64,000 nt of DNA from Mucilaginibacter mali. GTDB lineage: Bacteria; Bacteroidota; Bacteroidia; Sphingobacteriales; Sphingobacteriaceae. Positions 26,663 through 35,685 of this stretch are shown here, in pieces. The DNA lies in assembly GCF_013283875.1 (NCBI RefSeq), contig NZ_CP054139.1, forward strand, positions 5,890,001 through 5,954,000, read 5' to 3'. Position numbers and translations under genes: made by a program. The notes beneath the pieces are model-generated. The model had not been told where the DNA came from and searched no databases. It worked only from the letters and a program-made list of their open reading frames with translations. How positions within the stretch are numbered: position 1 is the first letter of the stretch; each line of letters starts with the position of its first letter.

Positions 26663-26836
26663 ATGGCAACAAGAGGCGCAAAAGTGGAAAGAAACTCGGT
26701 ATCCGAGCAGCCGCACGAACTTAAATACGAAGCAAAGAAAGAAGGCACTTCAGCTAAAAATGTCGAAGCAGCTAAAAAGTCGACCGGTTCCAATCAGCGG
26801 AAGACCGTTGAGAAAAGATTGGCAAGTAAAAAATAA
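26663..26836 (+). CDS. Small basic protein, DUF3606-like (57 aa)
   Basis: A 57-residue lysine-rich protein. The segment PHELKYEAKKEGTSAKNVEA followed by a basic helix resembles DUF3606-type small proteins of stress-tolerant bacteria. The ATG is in the CTATG context shared by many genes to the right. A strong terminator follows. It is the first gene of the GC-richer stress region. Confidence 0.7.
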   Translation: MATRGAKVERNSVSEQPHELKYEAKKEGTSAKNVEAAKKSTGSNQRKTVEKRLASKK

Positions 26837-26846
26837 TAATGCATCT

Positions 26847-26887
26847 ACAGACAGCAAAGCCCCGCCCCCCGGGGCTTTGCTGTCTGT
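26847..26887 (+). terminator. Very strong intrinsic hairpin
   Basis: Perfect 18-bp arms (ACAGACAGCAAAGCCCCG and its complement) around a short C-rich loop, 10 bp after the 57-aa gene. There is no long T tract, so some read-through into the next operon is possible. Confidence 0.7.
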
Positions 26888-26902
26888 AAAAATTGCCTAC
26901 CG

Positions 26903-27124
26903 ATGAGCAGCGCATTTGTAAAAGAAGGGGAAAGCGAGCAACTGAAAGATGTCGCGCCCAATATGGCCTCATTAATCCAGCACCTGCAGCGCGAGTACCG
27001 TCGCACTGTGGTAGAATTGCATACCCGCCTGCACCCCAAACATTCGAAAGAAGTACATGAAATGAGCGATGGCCTGGGTTATATGCTCAATGATAAGCAG
27101 CAATGGCAGATAATATTGGACTAA
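26903..27124 (+). CDS. Small hypothetical protein upstream of the LigD-like gene
   Basis: A 73-residue protein without a recognised family. It has a central helix (MASLIQHLQREYRRTVVELHTRLH) and an acidic end. It ends 3 bp before the repair ligase start, so the two genes are cotranscribed and probably coupled; the ligase has only a TTG start. A role with the ligase is inference from this spacing. Confidence 0.6.
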   Translation: MSSAFVKEGESEQLKDVAPNMASLIQHLQREYRRTVVELHTRLHPKHSKEVHEMSDGLGYMLNDKQQWQIILD

Positions 27125-27127
27125 ACC

Positions 27128-29983
27128 TTGAAGATCGCGACCTATAATATTAATAACATCAACAGCCGTCTTGACGTGCTGTTAAGGTGGCTGGAAGAAG
27201 CCGCCCCGGATATCGTATGCCTGCAGGAACTCAAAAGCGAGAAGAACAATTTCCCGGAACAGCAGCTCAAAGCAGCCGGTTATAACGCCGTGTGGAAAGG
27301 GCAGAAAAGCTGGAACGGCGTAGCCATCCTTGCCAAAAGCGAAATCAAGGAACTACGTGACGACCTGCCGGGCGGAGACGAAGAATTTACGCACAGCCGC
27401 TATATTGAAGCGTTTATCGACGGCCTGGTCATCGGCTGCATTTACTTACCAAACGGCAACCCTTATCCCGGCCCGAAGTTCGATTACAAACTGCGCTGGT
27501 TTCAAAGGCTGTCCGATCATGCCAAGGACCTGGTAGACCGCGACCTGCCGGTGATCCTCATTGGCGATTATAACGTGATGCCGACGGAACTCGACACCTA
27601 TAAACCGGAGAAATATGTGAATAATGCCTTGTTCCGGCCCGAGTCCCGCGAAGCGTATAAAAACCTGGTCGATCAGGGTTGGACCGATGCGATCCGGACA
27701 TTGTATCCCACGGAGCGCATCTTTACGTTCTGGGATTATATGCGTGACGCTTATGGTCGAAATGCCGGATTACGCTTAGACCATTTCCTGCTCAATAAAA
27801 AAGTAGCCGGACGGCTGGCGGATGCCCAGGTCGACAAACACGTGCGCGGCTGGGAACACGCCAGCGACCATGCCCCGGTCTGGATCGAACTGGCGGACAG
27901 CGACCTGCCTGAAAAGGAAGAAACGGCTGTTTCTACTGAAACAGAAAAGCCAAAAGCCACCGGCGATCTGGCATCACTGCTTTCCCGCGCACCCAAAGCC
28001 AAAATGCCGGCTAAGCTCCAGCCGATGAAAGCGACGCTCGTGCGCGAACCCTTTGATGATCCGGGCTGGCTCTATGAGATCAAATGGGATGGTTACCGTG
28101 CGCTGGCGGTCATCCAACACCACCAGGCCGAATTGATCTCTCGTAACAGTATCTCTTTCGACCAGTTTCATCCGGTTGCCGATGCGCTGGGTAAATGGAA
28201 CGTGAATGCGGTCATCGACGGCGAGATCGTTGTGCTCGATGCAGATGGCAAATCCGACTTCAGCGCTATCCAGAACTGGCAGCGGCGTAAGGACGGCCAG
28301 TTGGTGTATAATGTGTTCGATATTCTCTGGTACGAGGGGCGTGACTTACGTGAACTGCCCTTAATAGACCGCAAAGCCATACTGGAAGCGGTATTGCCCA
28401 CTGATGATATCATTCGGCTCAGCAAAGCCTTCGCTGTTAATGGTATCGAGTTTTTTCATGCCGCCGAAAAAGCAGGGATCGAGGGCATCATGGCTAAAAA
28501 AGCCAATAGCGCTTACAGTGCGGGCGACCGTTCCAAAGAGTGGCTCAAAGTTAAAGTCGAACGGCGGCAGGAAGTGGTGATCGGCGCGTTCACCCGCAAC
28601 GCCGGCACCGAAAAACTATTTAGCGCATTGGCCATCGGCGTTTATGAAAAAGGGGTGCTGCGCTATATCGGAAAGGTCGGCACGGGCTGGTCAGAGAAAA
28701 AGCAAAAAGAAATGATGGCTGAGTTCGAGTCGCTCATTACCAATGTCTGCCCCTTTGATGTGGAGCCCGACGTGGACGAACCCTCGCAGTTCAGGCCCCG
28801 CCGGCTTGGTGCCAAGCCGTTTTGGCTGAAACCCGAACTCGTTTGCGAAGTCAATATCGCCGAGATCACCAGTGATGGAAAAGTACGCCAGGCTTCATTC
28901 AAAGGCATGCGCAAAGACAAGAACCCGAAAGAGGTAGTCCTCGAAGTGCCGGAAGATACCACAACAATGGTAGCCGGGGTCGACGAAACCCAATCACATT
29001 TAAAAATAGCGCCTCACCCTAAGAAAGCCATGAGCAAAAAAATAAAGCCCGAAGCAAGTTTCCTGGATGCGGACAAAGACAATCAAACCGTTAAAGTCGA
29101 TGGTTGCCCGTTAGCGTTTAACCACCTGTCTAAGGTCTACTGGCCCGAGGATGGGATCACCAAACGCGATATGTTCAACTACTATGACCAGGTCGCTGAA
29201 TACATGGTGCCTTACCTCAAAGACAGACCCATGTCGCTTAACCGTTTCCCAAACGGCATTCATGGCCCGAGCTTTTACCAGAAAAATGTGAAGGATAAGG
29301 TGCCCGGCTGTATGGCCACCATGCCACATACCAATGACAAGGGCGAGGAAAAAGAGTATTTAGTAGCGACCAATAAAGCCAGCCTATTATGGATGGCCTC
29401 GCTGGGCTGTATCGAGATTAATCCTTGGTTCAGCCGCGTGCAGTCGCCGCACAATCCGGATTTTTGTGTCATTGATCTCGACCCCGATAAGCAGCATTTC
29501 GACCAGGTGATCGAAGCGGCGCAGGAGGTCCGAAAAGTTTGTGAGTCAATCGGCGTAAAATGTTATCCAAAAACTTCCGGTTCCACTGGTATGCACATTT
29601 ACATTCCTATGGGAGCGAAATATACCTACGATCAATCGCAGATGTTCGCCAAGATCATCGTGACGCTGGTGCAAAAGCAGATATCCGCCTACACCACGCT
29701 GGAACGTATGGTCAAAAACCGCGACGGTAAAATGTATCTCGATTTTTTACAGAACCGGCCCGACGCAACGATTGCTGGGGTTTACTCGCTGCGGCCAAAG
29801 CCAGGGGCTACGGTTTCGATGCCGGTAACCTGGGACGAGGTAAAACCGGGCTTGACGATGCGGCATTTTACCATCCATAATTCGATAGCCAGGCTAAAGG
29901 AAACCGGCGACCTTTTCCGGGGTGTGCTGGGGCCCGGCATCGATCTACAGGAAACACTATTGAAAGCTAAAAGCGTTTTTTAG
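27128..29983 (+). CDS. ligD: Exonuclease III - ATP-dependent DNA ligase - LigD polymerase fusion
   Basis: A 951-residue three-domain repair enzyme. Residues 1-255 are an exonuclease III/EEP nuclease (MKIATYNINN, catalytic E34 in LQELK, GDYNVMP, and SDHAPVW at the end). Residues about 290-600 are an ATP-dependent ligase with the adenylated lysine in EIKWDGYR (about K319). From about 640 to the end is a LigD-type primase-polymerase with the DxD of VIDLDPDK (about 782) and SGSTGMHIYIP. Usual LigD proteins have a 3'-phosphoesterase domain with ligase and polymerase; here an ExoIII domain occupies that place. The TTG start is supported by alignment of the first strand. No Ku gene is in the window. 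Confidence 0.92.
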   Translation: MKIATYNINNINSRLDVLLRWLEEAAPDIVCLQELKSEKNNFPEQQLKAAGYNAVWKGQKSWNGVAILAKSEIKELRDDLPGGDEEFTHSRYIEAFIDGLVIGCIYLPNGNPYPGPKFDYKLRWFQRLSDHAKDLVDRDLPVILIGDYNVMPTELDTYKPEKYVNNALFRPESREAYKNLVDQGWTDAIRTLYPTERIFTFWDYMRDAYGRNAGLRLDHFLLNKKVAGRLADAQVDKHVRGWEHASDHAPVWIELADSDLPEKEETAVSTETEKPKATGDLASLLSRAPKAKMPAKLQPMKATLVREPFDDPGWLYEIKWDGYRALAVIQHHQAELISRNSISFDQFHPVADALGKWNVNAVIDGEIVVLDADGKSDFSAIQNWQRRKDGQLVYNVFDILWYEGRDLRELPLIDRKAILEAVLPTDDIIRLSKAFAVNGIEFFHAAEKAGIEGIMAKKANSAYSAGDRSKEWLKVKVERRQEVVIGAFTRNAGTEKLFSALAIGVYEKGVLRYIGKVGTGWSEKKQKEMMAEFESLITNVCPFDVEPDVDEPSQFRPRRLGAKPFWLKPELVCEVNIAEITSDGKVRQASFKGMRKDKNPKEVVLEVPEDTTTMVAGVDETQSHLKIAPHPKKAMSKKIKPEASFLDADKDNQTVKVDGCPLAFNHLSKVYWPEDGITKRDMFNYYDQVAEYMVPYLKDRPMSLNRFPNGIHGPSFYQKNVKDKVPGCMATMPHTNDKGEEKEYLVATNKASLLWMASLGCIEINPWFSRVQSPHNPDFCVIDLDPDKQHFDQVIEAAQEVRKVCESIGVKCYPKTSGSTGMHIYIPMGAKYTYDQSQMFAKIIVTLVQKQISAYTTLERMVKNRDGKMYLDFLQNRPDATIAGVYSLRPKPGATVSMPVTWDEVKPGLTMRHFTIHNSIARLKETGDLFRGVLGPGIDLQETLLKAKSVF

Positions 29984-30045
29984 CGCTAACACAACGAATT
30001 GTTATTTAATCAGTATTTTGGCAATTATTTTATCCTAATTCAATA

Positions 30046-31920
30046 ATGCAGTTGACGGACGGCGAAAATTTATACCAGACGGTGCTCAGCGCGCCCATAG
30101 GCATTTGCATTCTTAATGCAGCCACCTTAACAGCCGAGATCGTCAATGATAAATTTATCGGGATCGCGGGTAAGCCGAAAGAGGCCATACTAAACAAATG
30201 GTACTGGGAACCTTTTGCTGAAGCCAGGCCTTATTATGAGGCTGCGCTGGCGGGCGTCGTAGAAACAGGGGAGCCTTATTATGCCGATGAGGTAGAATTG
30301 ATGCTTATCCGGCATGGCCGCGAGGAATGGATCTTCGTCACCTTCGTTTACGCACCGGTAAAAAATAGCGCCGGCGAGGTCGTAAAAGTCGCTGTCTGGG
30401 TCCTGGAAAACACCCGGCAGGTCATCGAGCGGCAAAGGGCAGAAACAGCGAAGGCCGCCATGCAAAAAGAGCGCGACCGTTTCAATTCCTTTATGATGCA
30501 GGCGCCTGCAGGCATATGCGTTTTGAACGGCCCTGATCTGGTATATGAATTTGCTAACCCGAGCTATCAGCAATTACTCCCAGGAAGGATACTATTAGGG
30601 AGGCCCATTTTTGAAGTACTTCCGGAGATCGCCGGCACGCCTATCGCCAGTATTTTACACCAGGTATATACTACCGGCGAAATGGCGGTGATCAAAGAAT
30701 TGCTGATACCGCTTGCCGATCACGAAGGCGGACCGCTCCGGGACCGCTACTTTACTTTCAATTACCAGGCACGACTCAATGAAAACGATGAAATTGACGG
30801 CATACTCGCATTTGTTTATGAAGTTACCGAATTCGTCGAGTCCACTCACGGCACACAGGCGGCCTATGAACAGCTGCGGCTGTCGAAAGAGGCCGCCGAA
30901 CTTGGCTTCTTTGATATGGACATGAATAAGGGAACGCTGGAATGGGACGCCCGCTGCCGGGAACTGTTCGGCATATCACACCAGGACGAGGTCACCTATG
31001 AGAAAGACTTTGTCAACGGCCTGCACCCGGAGGACAAGGAAAGAATACTGAACGTGATCCGCAACGTTTTTATTAAGTCCGTCAGCAACGGGGTTTACGA
31101 TGTGGAATACCGGACCGTTGGTGTCGAAGATCATAAGGTAAGATGGGTACGGGCCAAAGGACAGGCTTATTTTGATAAGGAGGACAGGCCGCTACGTTTT
31201 ATCGGCTCAGTGCTGGAGATCACCGAGCAGAAAGAGGACGAATTGCGGAAGAACGATTTCATCGGCATGGTCAGCCATGAGCTCAAAACGCCGCTGACTT
31301 CTTTAACGGCCATCATCCAGGTAGCGAAAGAAAAACTAAAAAACAACACAGACCCATTCATCGCCGGAGCAATGGAAAAAGCGAATGTCCAGGTAAAACG
31401 GATGGGTAACATGATCAACGGCTTCCTGAACATCTCACGACTGGAGTCTGCCAAGTTGCTGCTTGACAAGCAGCGGTTCGACCTGGAGACGCTGATCGAA
31501 GATCTCGTTCAGGAAACGCGTCTTACGGTAACCAGTCATACCATCAATTTTGAACGATGTGATCATGTCTTTATAGTTGCTGACCGCGACAAGATCGGTT
31601 CGGTCGTGACCAACCTGATCTCCAACGCGGTCAAATATTCCCCCAAAGGCAGGACCGTTGATGTGGAATGCAAAGCCGAAGGTGACAAGATCAGGGTCAG
31701 CATCACCGACCAGGGGATGGGATTGAAACCGCAGGACAAAGAGCGGGTATTTGACCGCTATTTCAGGGTAGAAAATAACAGCAGCAAAAATATCTCAGGG
31801 TTTGGCATCGGCCTGTATCTAAGCGCAGAGATCATTCGCGGGCACAATGGTCATATCGGTGTCGAAAGTGAAAGCGAGAATGGATCCACTTTTTATTTTA
31901 CGCTTCCGGTAGCGGTTTAG
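30046..31920 (+). CDS. PAS-domain sensor histidine kinase
   Basis: A 624-residue soluble histidine kinase with no membrane segment. Three PAS domains occupy about residues 1-130, 150-270 and 280-395. The dimerization domain has the H-box SHELKTPL (phosphorylated His near 411). The ATP-binding domain has the N-box NLISNAVKYS, DQGMGL and FGIGLYLS. The cytoplasmic location and PAS domains suggest sensing of redox or a small ligand. It converges with a response-regulator gene, overlapping by 4 bp, which may be its partner. Confidence 0.92.
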   Translation: MQLTDGENLYQTVLSAPIGICILNAATLTAEIVNDKFIGIAGKPKEAILNKWYWEPFAEARPYYEAALAGVVETGEPYYADEVELMLIRHGREEWIFVTFVYAPVKNSAGEVVKVAVWVLENTRQVIERQRAETAKAAMQKERDRFNSFMMQAPAGICVLNGPDLVYEFANPSYQQLLPGRILLGRPIFEVLPEIAGTPIASILHQVYTTGEMAVIKELLIPLADHEGGPLRDRYFTFNYQARLNENDEIDGILAFVYEVTEFVESTHGTQAAYEQLRLSKEAAELGFFDMDMNKGTLEWDARCRELFGISHQDEVTYEKDFVNGLHPEDKERILNVIRNVFIKSVSNGVYDVEYRTVGVEDHKVRWVRAKGQAYFDKEDRPLRFIGSVLEITEQKEDELRKNDFIGMVSHELKTPLTSLTAIIQVAKEKLKNNTDPFIAGAMEKANVQVKRMGNMINGFLNISRLESAKLLLDKQRFDLETLIEDLVQETRLTVTSHTINFERCDHVFIVADRDKIGSVVTNLISNAVKYSPKGRTVDVECKAEGDKIRVSITDQGMGLKPQDKERVFDRYFRVENNSSKNISGFGIGLYLSAEIIRGHNGHIGVESESENGSTFYFTLPVAV

Positions 31921-32282
31921 GGAGCGGGCGTTAGCCTGTTGATCGTGTCGATGAGGTCCTCCAGATCAAACGGCTTGGTGATCACGGCGTCAGAGCCATA
32001 GACAGTTAATTCATTTTCGGCATTCACATAAGCAGAGAAAAGGACGACCGGAATATGGCTGAAAAGCTTGTGTTCTTTAAGGGCACGGCAGATATCCCCG
32101 CCATCACCATCCCGGAGCCGGTAATCCAGCAAGATCAGATCGGGCTGAAATTTATCTGCAACAGCCATAATGTTCTTACTATTATTTACGGTTTGAACTT
32201 CGAACCGCTCGTAAAGAAGGGTCTCCCGCACGACATCCAAAATATCGGCGTCGTCATCAATGACAAGTATTTTCTTCATCAT
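31917..32282 (-). CDS. Single-domain response regulator
   Basis: A 121-residue receiver domain without an output domain. The acidic pocket is IDDDAD (about 8-13), the phospho-accepting aspartate is D53 in LILLDYRL, and the conserved lysine is in ITKPFD (about 105). It probably acts by protein-protein contact or as a phosphate sink. It is convergent with the adjacent histidine kinase, so pairing is likely but not shown by cotranscription. Confidence 0.92.
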   Translation of the reverse strand: MMKKILVIDDDADILDVVRETLLYERFEVQTVNNSKNIMAVADKFQPDLILLDYRLRDGDGGDICRALKEHKLFSHIPVVLFSAYVNAENELTVYGSDAVITKPFDLEDLIDTINRLTPAP

Positions 32283-32434
32283 AGCATTAAGGTCTGTCGT
32301 ATACCTAAAGGCAGAGGCAGTACATACGCCCCCGGCCAGACTAAGAATATAATGGCAAAGTTATGTATTATTTATTATTGATCTCTAATTAGAACTAAAA
32401 TGGCGCTTTCATAAAAGCTAAATTTAACAAAAAA

Positions 32435-32458
32435 GGGACACCTTTCCGGCATCCCCTT
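32435..32458 (-). terminator. Intrinsic terminator after the YciE-like gene
   Basis: On the minus strand GGGGATGCC, a 5-nt loop, GGTGTCCC and then TTTTTT. It is located 25 bp past the stop of the 32483 gene. Confidence 0.7.
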
Positions 32459-32482
32459 GTCAATCACAAATTTTTCGGATGA

Positions 32483-33025
32483 TTATTCTACTTCGGCGGC
32501 TGCGGCTTCGTTCACGTAATTTTCGGCTACTTGGGTCAACAGGGAATCGGCATTTTTTTCTTCGGCTAAGGTCTCATCCAGCAGGCTTTGCGCTTCGCTG
32601 AATCCCAAAGTTCCGGCCAGCGTACGCAGCGTACCGTAAGAAGCGATCTCGTAATGTTCCACTTTCTGCGCGGCAGAAATAATAGCGACATCGCGTACCT
32701 CGGTACCTTTGTCGGTATCTTCCAGTAACTCGGTCGCTTCTTTCAGCAAACCTTCCATCGCCAGGCATTTCTTTGCGGCGGCTTTTTCACCAATCGATTC
32801 AAAAACGCTTTCTAAGCGGGTGACCTGACCTTTGGTTTCCTCCAGATGCGTGCTGATGGTGTTTTTCAGGTCTTCCGAGGTGGCGCCCTTGATCATTTTC
32901 GGTAAGGCGGTCGCCAGGTGTTTTTCCGCCCAATAGATATCTTTTAATTCGTCAACGAATAATTCCTTTAACGCACTCTCTGCTTCAGGGGTGCGGCTCA
33001 CATTTTTGCTTGCTTTTGTTTTCAT
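32483..33025 (-). CDS. YciE/YciF ferritin-like family protein (DUF892)
   Basis: A 180-residue four-helix ferritin-fold protein (DUF892). Conserved features are LKELFVDELKDIYWAEKHL, THLEETKGQ and KVEHYEIASYG, giving glutamate and histidine ligands for a di-iron site. Relatives are general stress proteins induced by osmotic and stationary-phase stress. ATG 33025 (MKTKASKN) is chosen over an upstream in-frame codon at 33073. The C-terminus is alanine- and glutamate-rich. It follows the DUF421 gene with a gap of 55 bp, so it may share that transcript or have its own promoter. Confidence 0.92.
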   Translation of the reverse strand: MKTKASKNVSRTPEAESALKELFVDELKDIYWAEKHLATALPKMIKGATSEDLKNTISTHLEETKGQVTRLESVFESIGEKAAAKKCLAMEGLLKEATELLEDTDKGTEVRDVAIISAAQKVEHYEIASYGTLRTLAGTLGFSEAQSLLDETLAEEKNADSLLTQVAENYVNEAAAAEVE

Positions 33026-33080
33026 GGTATTCAGATTTAATAATGTACACAACCTATGCAAATAGCATTCCAAAGCGTGG

Positions 33081-33566
33081 CTATTTCCGGATCGCGCTGA
33101 TCTCCCCGTTGCGCTCCATGTAAACTTTTTTTATTGTTTCCATATCCTCGGTCAAAGCCGATTTTCTCACCCCTTGCATTAGGTCTTCTTCGCAGACCAA
33201 AGCCCGTTTCATGTGCTCTTTTAGGAACACACCGTCTTCAAATAGCAAGATCTTTTCGCCTTCCACCATGCGGCTGAATTTCTTACTGGCCGCGATCAGC
33301 CGACCTACGGCGCGGTGCAGCAGCACGATCACCAGGCAACAAACAACGACCGGGATAAGGGGAGAGGCGCCGACCACGGCCCGGCTCATGATGGCGCCCA
33401 GCGAAACGGCGATAATGTTATCCAGCGCCGTCCGCATCCCGAATGACCGGCGGCCCGAAATGCGGATCAGCACCAGCATGATCAGAAACATCAGGGCGCC
33501 TCGGCTGCTCATTTGCAGCACGTTCAGTTTTTCGCCCTCGCCAAATAAATTAAGTAAGAGTTCCAT
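33081..33566 (-). CDS. DUF421/YetF-family membrane protein
   Basis: A 161-residue protein with three N-terminal membrane segments (about 23-38, 50-66 and 68-86) and a cytoplasmic beta-rich YetF domain (MVEGEKILLFEDGVFLKEHMKRALVCEEDLMQGVR). Function of the family is poorly known; members occur in stress and sporulation contexts. The ATG at 33566 overlaps the end of the pyrophosphatase gene by 17 bp, making it the last gene of an overlapping five-gene operon. Confidence 0.88.
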   Translation of the reverse strand: MELLLNLFGEGEKLNVLQMSSRGALMFLIMLVLIRISGRRSFGMRTALDNIIAVSLGAIMSRAVVGASPLIPVVVCCLVIVLLHRAVGRLIAASKKFSRMVEGEKILLFEDGVFLKEHMKRALVCEEDLMQGVRKSALTEDMETIKKVYMERNGEISAIRK

Positions 33567-34041
33567 CTTCAATCAGTTTTTGGGCCTGTGCGGCAGTTAG
33601 CCGGGCGATCACCCGGAAATGCTTGCCGGCCTGTTCATTATAATTTTTAAAAAAATGTTCCAGTTGGTTTAAAATGGACTCCGGTAATTCCGCCAACTCT
33701 TTGATCTCGGAAAACAATTGCGATACGTCAGGGACGCCGACAATACGGTCATTGCGCATCCTTTTGCCGTCCCGCTCGGTCTGTTCGCATTGGAAAGCGC
33801 CAATGATCCGGCAATCCATCAGGCAACGCGGGAAGGTCCCTCGTTCCTCCAGGACGATGATATCCAGCGGATCGCCGTCCTCGCCTTTGGTATGCGGGAT
33901 CATGCCGAAATCATAGGGAAAGACCAAACCGGCCGGCAATATCTTATTCAGCCGGAAACGGTTTTCTTTTTCATCAAAGTCAAATTTCTGACCGAAGCCT
34001 TTCGGGCTTTCGATCATTACCGTGATCGTGTTAGTCTCCAT
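33550..34041 (-). CDS. ppa: Inorganic pyrophosphatase (family I)
   Basis: A 163-residue soluble type I pyrophosphatase hydrolysing PPi to phosphate. The signature DGDPLDI (about 56-62) is intact, with the upstream PYDFGMIP loop. It is somewhat short and its C-terminal region differs from housekeeping Ppa, so it could be an accessory paralogue. It lies between DUF2252 and DUF421 genes with overlaps on both sides, which is unusual for a housekeeping enzyme. Confidence 0.88.
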   Translation of the reverse strand: METNTITVMIESPKGFGQKFDFDEKENRFRLNKILPAGLVFPYDFGMIPHTKGEDGDPLDIIVLEERGTFPRCLMDCRIIGAFQCEQTERDGKRMRNDRIVGVPDVSQLFSEIKELAELPESILNQLEHFFKNYNEQAGKHFRVIARLTAAQAQKLIEDGTLT

Positions 34042-35230
34042 ACTTACCGGCTTTAAAATCCTTCACAAACTCGTTATAATATTGATTGATCTTAATAGCA
34101 TACCGCTGCGCATAGGAGATCACCGCTTTCTGCCAGCCCTGGTCAAGCCCGAAGGCCATCAGGTCGTCCAGGGTGCCTGAACCTTGCATGCCGCCACTGC
34201 GCAACTGCGCGGAAGCAGTGAGTGCTGCCATATCATCAACGACCTGATACATGTCCCGGTAATCTTTCAGTAACTTGAACTTGATGCTGTCCTTCACCGG
34301 TTGCAGTTCCTGGATAATAAACGCATCGCCCTGAAATTCGGTTGTGCTCAATAAAGCCGAGGGCACGTTCTGCATCCGCTGTTGTACGCCGATCACCCTG
34401 GCCGCCTCAGTATCCCAGGCCAATTGCTGCACCGGTACATAGGGCTGCACCGAAGAAGCCCGCGCCTGTTTCATATCCAGTAGTAAATAATGATTTTTCG
34501 TGTTGGTGCTTTTCAGTAAGAACAAATAGCGCTTAACCCCAATGCTGCCCGTGCCGGCCAGACGAAATACCGAGCCGATCACTTTATAATTATAGGGGCC
34601 GTCACTGCTGGTTTGTATCCATTCCTGGATATGCGCTTTCAGTTCTTTTCGCAGTGGTCTATCCAGCTTAAAATGCCGTTCATCTTCCAGCGAAAGCATA
34701 ATGCTTTTCTTTTTGCTGACCGTGCGCTTTTTGAGCAGGTCTTTATAAGTGCTTTTGGTGGCTCTGGTCAAGAAATCACAGACGATGCCCTTGGCTGTCC
34801 TCGGTTCTATGCTGATCGCTTTGCCTTTGGCGAGCGTCGCCGAATAGGTCTTTAAAAATAGTTGCGCCATCTTCAGCGCCTTTTCTTCTTCAAAACCCAG
34901 TTTATCAAACGCGATAAAAATACTGGTCACCATCCGGACGGTTTCGTAACTGGCCGGCGCGAGCAGCGCTTCGTCGAAATCGTTCAAGTCAAAATACACC
35001 AGTTTGTTATCACCCTTGTAACTCCCGAAGTTCTCGATATGGAGGTCGCCGCAGATCCAGGCCAGCGGCGACAACGGCAGCGGTTCGGCAGCTGCCAGGT
35101 CTTCATAAAACAAATGGCAGGTGCCACGGAAAAACCGAAAAGCATTTTCGGCCATCGCCTCATACTTCAGTTGCACTCTGTCGGGCAACAAGCCTTGATT
35201 AAAATTTTTCAGGCGTTCTTCGAGTTTCAT
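34031..35230 (-). CDS. DUF2252 family protein
   Basis: A 399-residue DUF2252 protein with a kinase-like fold. The phosphotransferase-like loop is visible as CGDLHIENFGSY followed by FDLNDFDEA (about 85-110). The family has no established substrate. It starts in an ATGA overlap with the iron permease-like gene and overlaps ppa by 11 bp, so all are cotranscribed. Confidence 0.88.
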   Translation of the reverse strand: MKLEERLKNFNQGLLPDRVQLKYEAMAENAFRFFRGTCHLFYEDLAAAEPLPLSPLAWICGDLHIENFGSYKGDNKLVYFDLNDFDEALLAPASYETVRMVTSIFIAFDKLGFEEEKALKMAQLFLKTYSATLAKGKAISIEPRTAKGIVCDFLTRATKSTYKDLLKKRTVSKKKSIMLSLEDERHFKLDRPLRKELKAHIQEWIQTSSDGPYNYKVIGSVFRLAGTGSIGVKRYLFLLKSTNTKNHYLLLDMKQARASSVQPYVPVQQLAWDTEAARVIGVQQRMQNVPSALLSTTEFQGDAFIIQELQPVKDSIKFKLLKDYRDMYQVVDDMAALTASAQLRSGGMQGSGTLDDLMAFGLDQGWQKAVISYAQRYAIKINQYYNEFVKDFKAGKYGD

Positions 35231-35685
35231 TTGTTTTTTGATTGGCGGCTACCGGTTTTGCGATGGTGGTTTTCTTCCGCGGCATCGATCGAATGCGTCT
35301 TCGTTATATCGTTTTCCTTTTCGGCAAGTTCCGACAGCCGGATATAGAATTTATACAAATGGTCAAGTTCCGCCTCCGTCAGGTCCTCGATATTGACCAT
35401 CCGGTTACTGGTCCCTTCGTGCGAGGCCAGCAGTTCATTTAATTTCAAGTGGATCGCCTTGGAATCTTTGTTCTGTGATTTTTGGATCAGGAATACCATC
35501 AAAAAAGTCACGATGGTCGTCCCGGTATTAATAACCAGTTGCCAGGTTTCCGAATAGTGGAACAGCGGTCCGGTCACTGCCCAGACGACCACGGTCGCGG
35601 CGGCAATGATAAAAGCCGCCGAGCTGCCGGTAGCTGCAGTGGCCCAGTTGGAGAAGCGCTCAAAAAAACTTTTTTTCTTTTTCAT
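35227..35685 (-). CDS. Low-affinity iron permease family protein
   Basis: A 152-residue Fet4-like small membrane protein. Two membrane segments (about 22-42 and 50-69) are followed by the conserved IQKSQNKDSKAIHLKLNELL segment and a charged soluble tail. ATG 35685 forms an ATGA overlap with the preceding gene. Transport of iron is a family-based label; with two spans it is more likely an oligomeric membrane subunit of unknown role. Confidence 0.85.
   Translation of the reverse strand: MKKKKSFFERFSNWATAATGSSAAFIIAAATVVVWAVTGPLFHYSETWQLVINTGTTIVTFLMVFLIQKSQNKDSKAIHLKLNELLASHEGTSNRMVNIEDLTEAELDHLYKFYIRLSELAEKENDITKTHSIDAAEENHHRKTGSRQSKNK

Noticed and set aside
34862..35347. 161-codon open frame on the plus strand
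   Set aside because: Antisense to the DUF2252 gene, which has clear family motifs; it is a reading-frame shadow.
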